64,000 nucleotides of DNA from Pedobacter sp. HDW13 (GTDB lineage: Bacteria; Bacteroidota; Bacteroidia; Sphingobacteriales; Sphingobacteriaceae), in contig NZ_CP049868.1 of assembly GCF_011303555.1 (NCBI RefSeq), positions 2,666,001 to 2,730,000 of the forward strand. Direction: 5' to 3'. The notes beneath the pieces were generated by a model, which searched no databases, was not told the DNA's origin, and was given only the letters and a program-made list of their open reading frames with translations. This document shows positions 63,906-64,000 of this stretch, one piece after another. The translations under genes and the position numbers were made by a program. Position 1 is the first letter of the stretch, and every line of letters starts with the position of its first letter.

Positions 63906-64000
63906 ATGCCTAGAATTAAAGTTAAAAGAACAAGTACAGTAACAGATATGACTGCCATGTGTGATGTGGCATCATTGTTACTTACTTTCTTCATCTTAAC
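63906..64000 (+). CDS. ExbD/TolR-type biopolymer transport protein (5' end only)
   Basis: ATG 63906 opens a frame (MPRIKVKRTSTVTDMTAMCD) that leads into a transmembrane helix (VASLLLTFFILT) and runs off the window. The short cytoplasmic N-terminus with an Asp and then one helix fits ExbD/TolR. It pairs with the ExbB-like gene just upstream. Confidence 0.85.
   Translation, partial: MPRIKVKRTSTVTDMTAMCDVASLLLTFFIL

Overview
The window comes from a Bacteroidota chromosome, most likely a Sphingobacteriaceae member close to Pedobacter; this placement is inferred from content. Supporting signs are tandem carboxypeptidase-regulatory/beta-barrel outer-membrane proteins, a type IX secretion C-terminal domain, a CusA/CzcA pump fused to a TolC-like domain, many TAnnTTTG (-7) promoter elements, and AT-rich spacers filled with short palindromic repeats. 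No phage, plasmid, CRISPR array or intact insertion sequence is visible.

Layout. 1-4.1 kb: two tandem outer-membrane beta-barrel proteins, the first cut by the window edge. 4.3-16.1 kb: a 2-hydroxyacid dehydrogenase, OsmC, an M1 metallopeptidase, greA-HIT, a repeat lipoprotein, an ECF sigma factor with a membrane-anchored partner, pirin, an ArsR/old-yellow-enzyme operon and a histone-H1-like protein. 16.2-24.8 kb: a divergent HxlR/DoxX pair, a sulfatase, a tiny lysine-rich protein, an SDR, a frameshifted AraC gene, a T9SS cargo protein, CDGSH, GNAT and hydrolase genes. 24.4-31.6 kb: a LytTR remnant and a small accessory patch, then a heavy-metal efflux operon (Cys-rich small protein, CzcA-TolC fusion, adaptor). 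32-36 kb: small lipoprotein, DUF92, a fused alpha/beta hydrolase. 35.8-37.0 kb: a perfectly duplicated tRNA-fMet/tRNA-Glu module. 37.1-47.4 kb: era, a TlpA-like thioredoxin, der, acetyltransferases, a histidine-decarboxylase-like enzyme, an S41 protease, murQ, a BAX-inhibitor-like protein. 47.5-54.1 kb: SAM-I riboswitch, metH, metF, a PLP decarboxylase. 55.1-60.6 kb: thrA-(DinB-like)-thrB-thrC on the minus strand behind a leader peptide and attenuator. 61.1-64 kb: pckA and the start of an ExbB/ExbD operon.

How it works together. Two amino-acid pathways carry cis-acting RNA control that can be read directly: methionine synthesis by an S-box riboswitch before metH, and threonine synthesis by a Thr/Ile-codon leader peptide whose final codons can pair with the 5' arm of a strong terminator. 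greA also has a terminator-like hairpin at the very start of its predicted transcript. Seven genes have TAnnTTTG only 4-5 nt before ATG, predicting leaderless mRNAs, and three of them encode regulators.

Caveats. Four reading-frame breaks (lipoprotein, AraC, two in the metal pump) are each repaired by one extra G/C in or beside a G/C run, which looks more like a systematic sequencing error than real pseudogenes. All functions are read from motifs; no database search was run.
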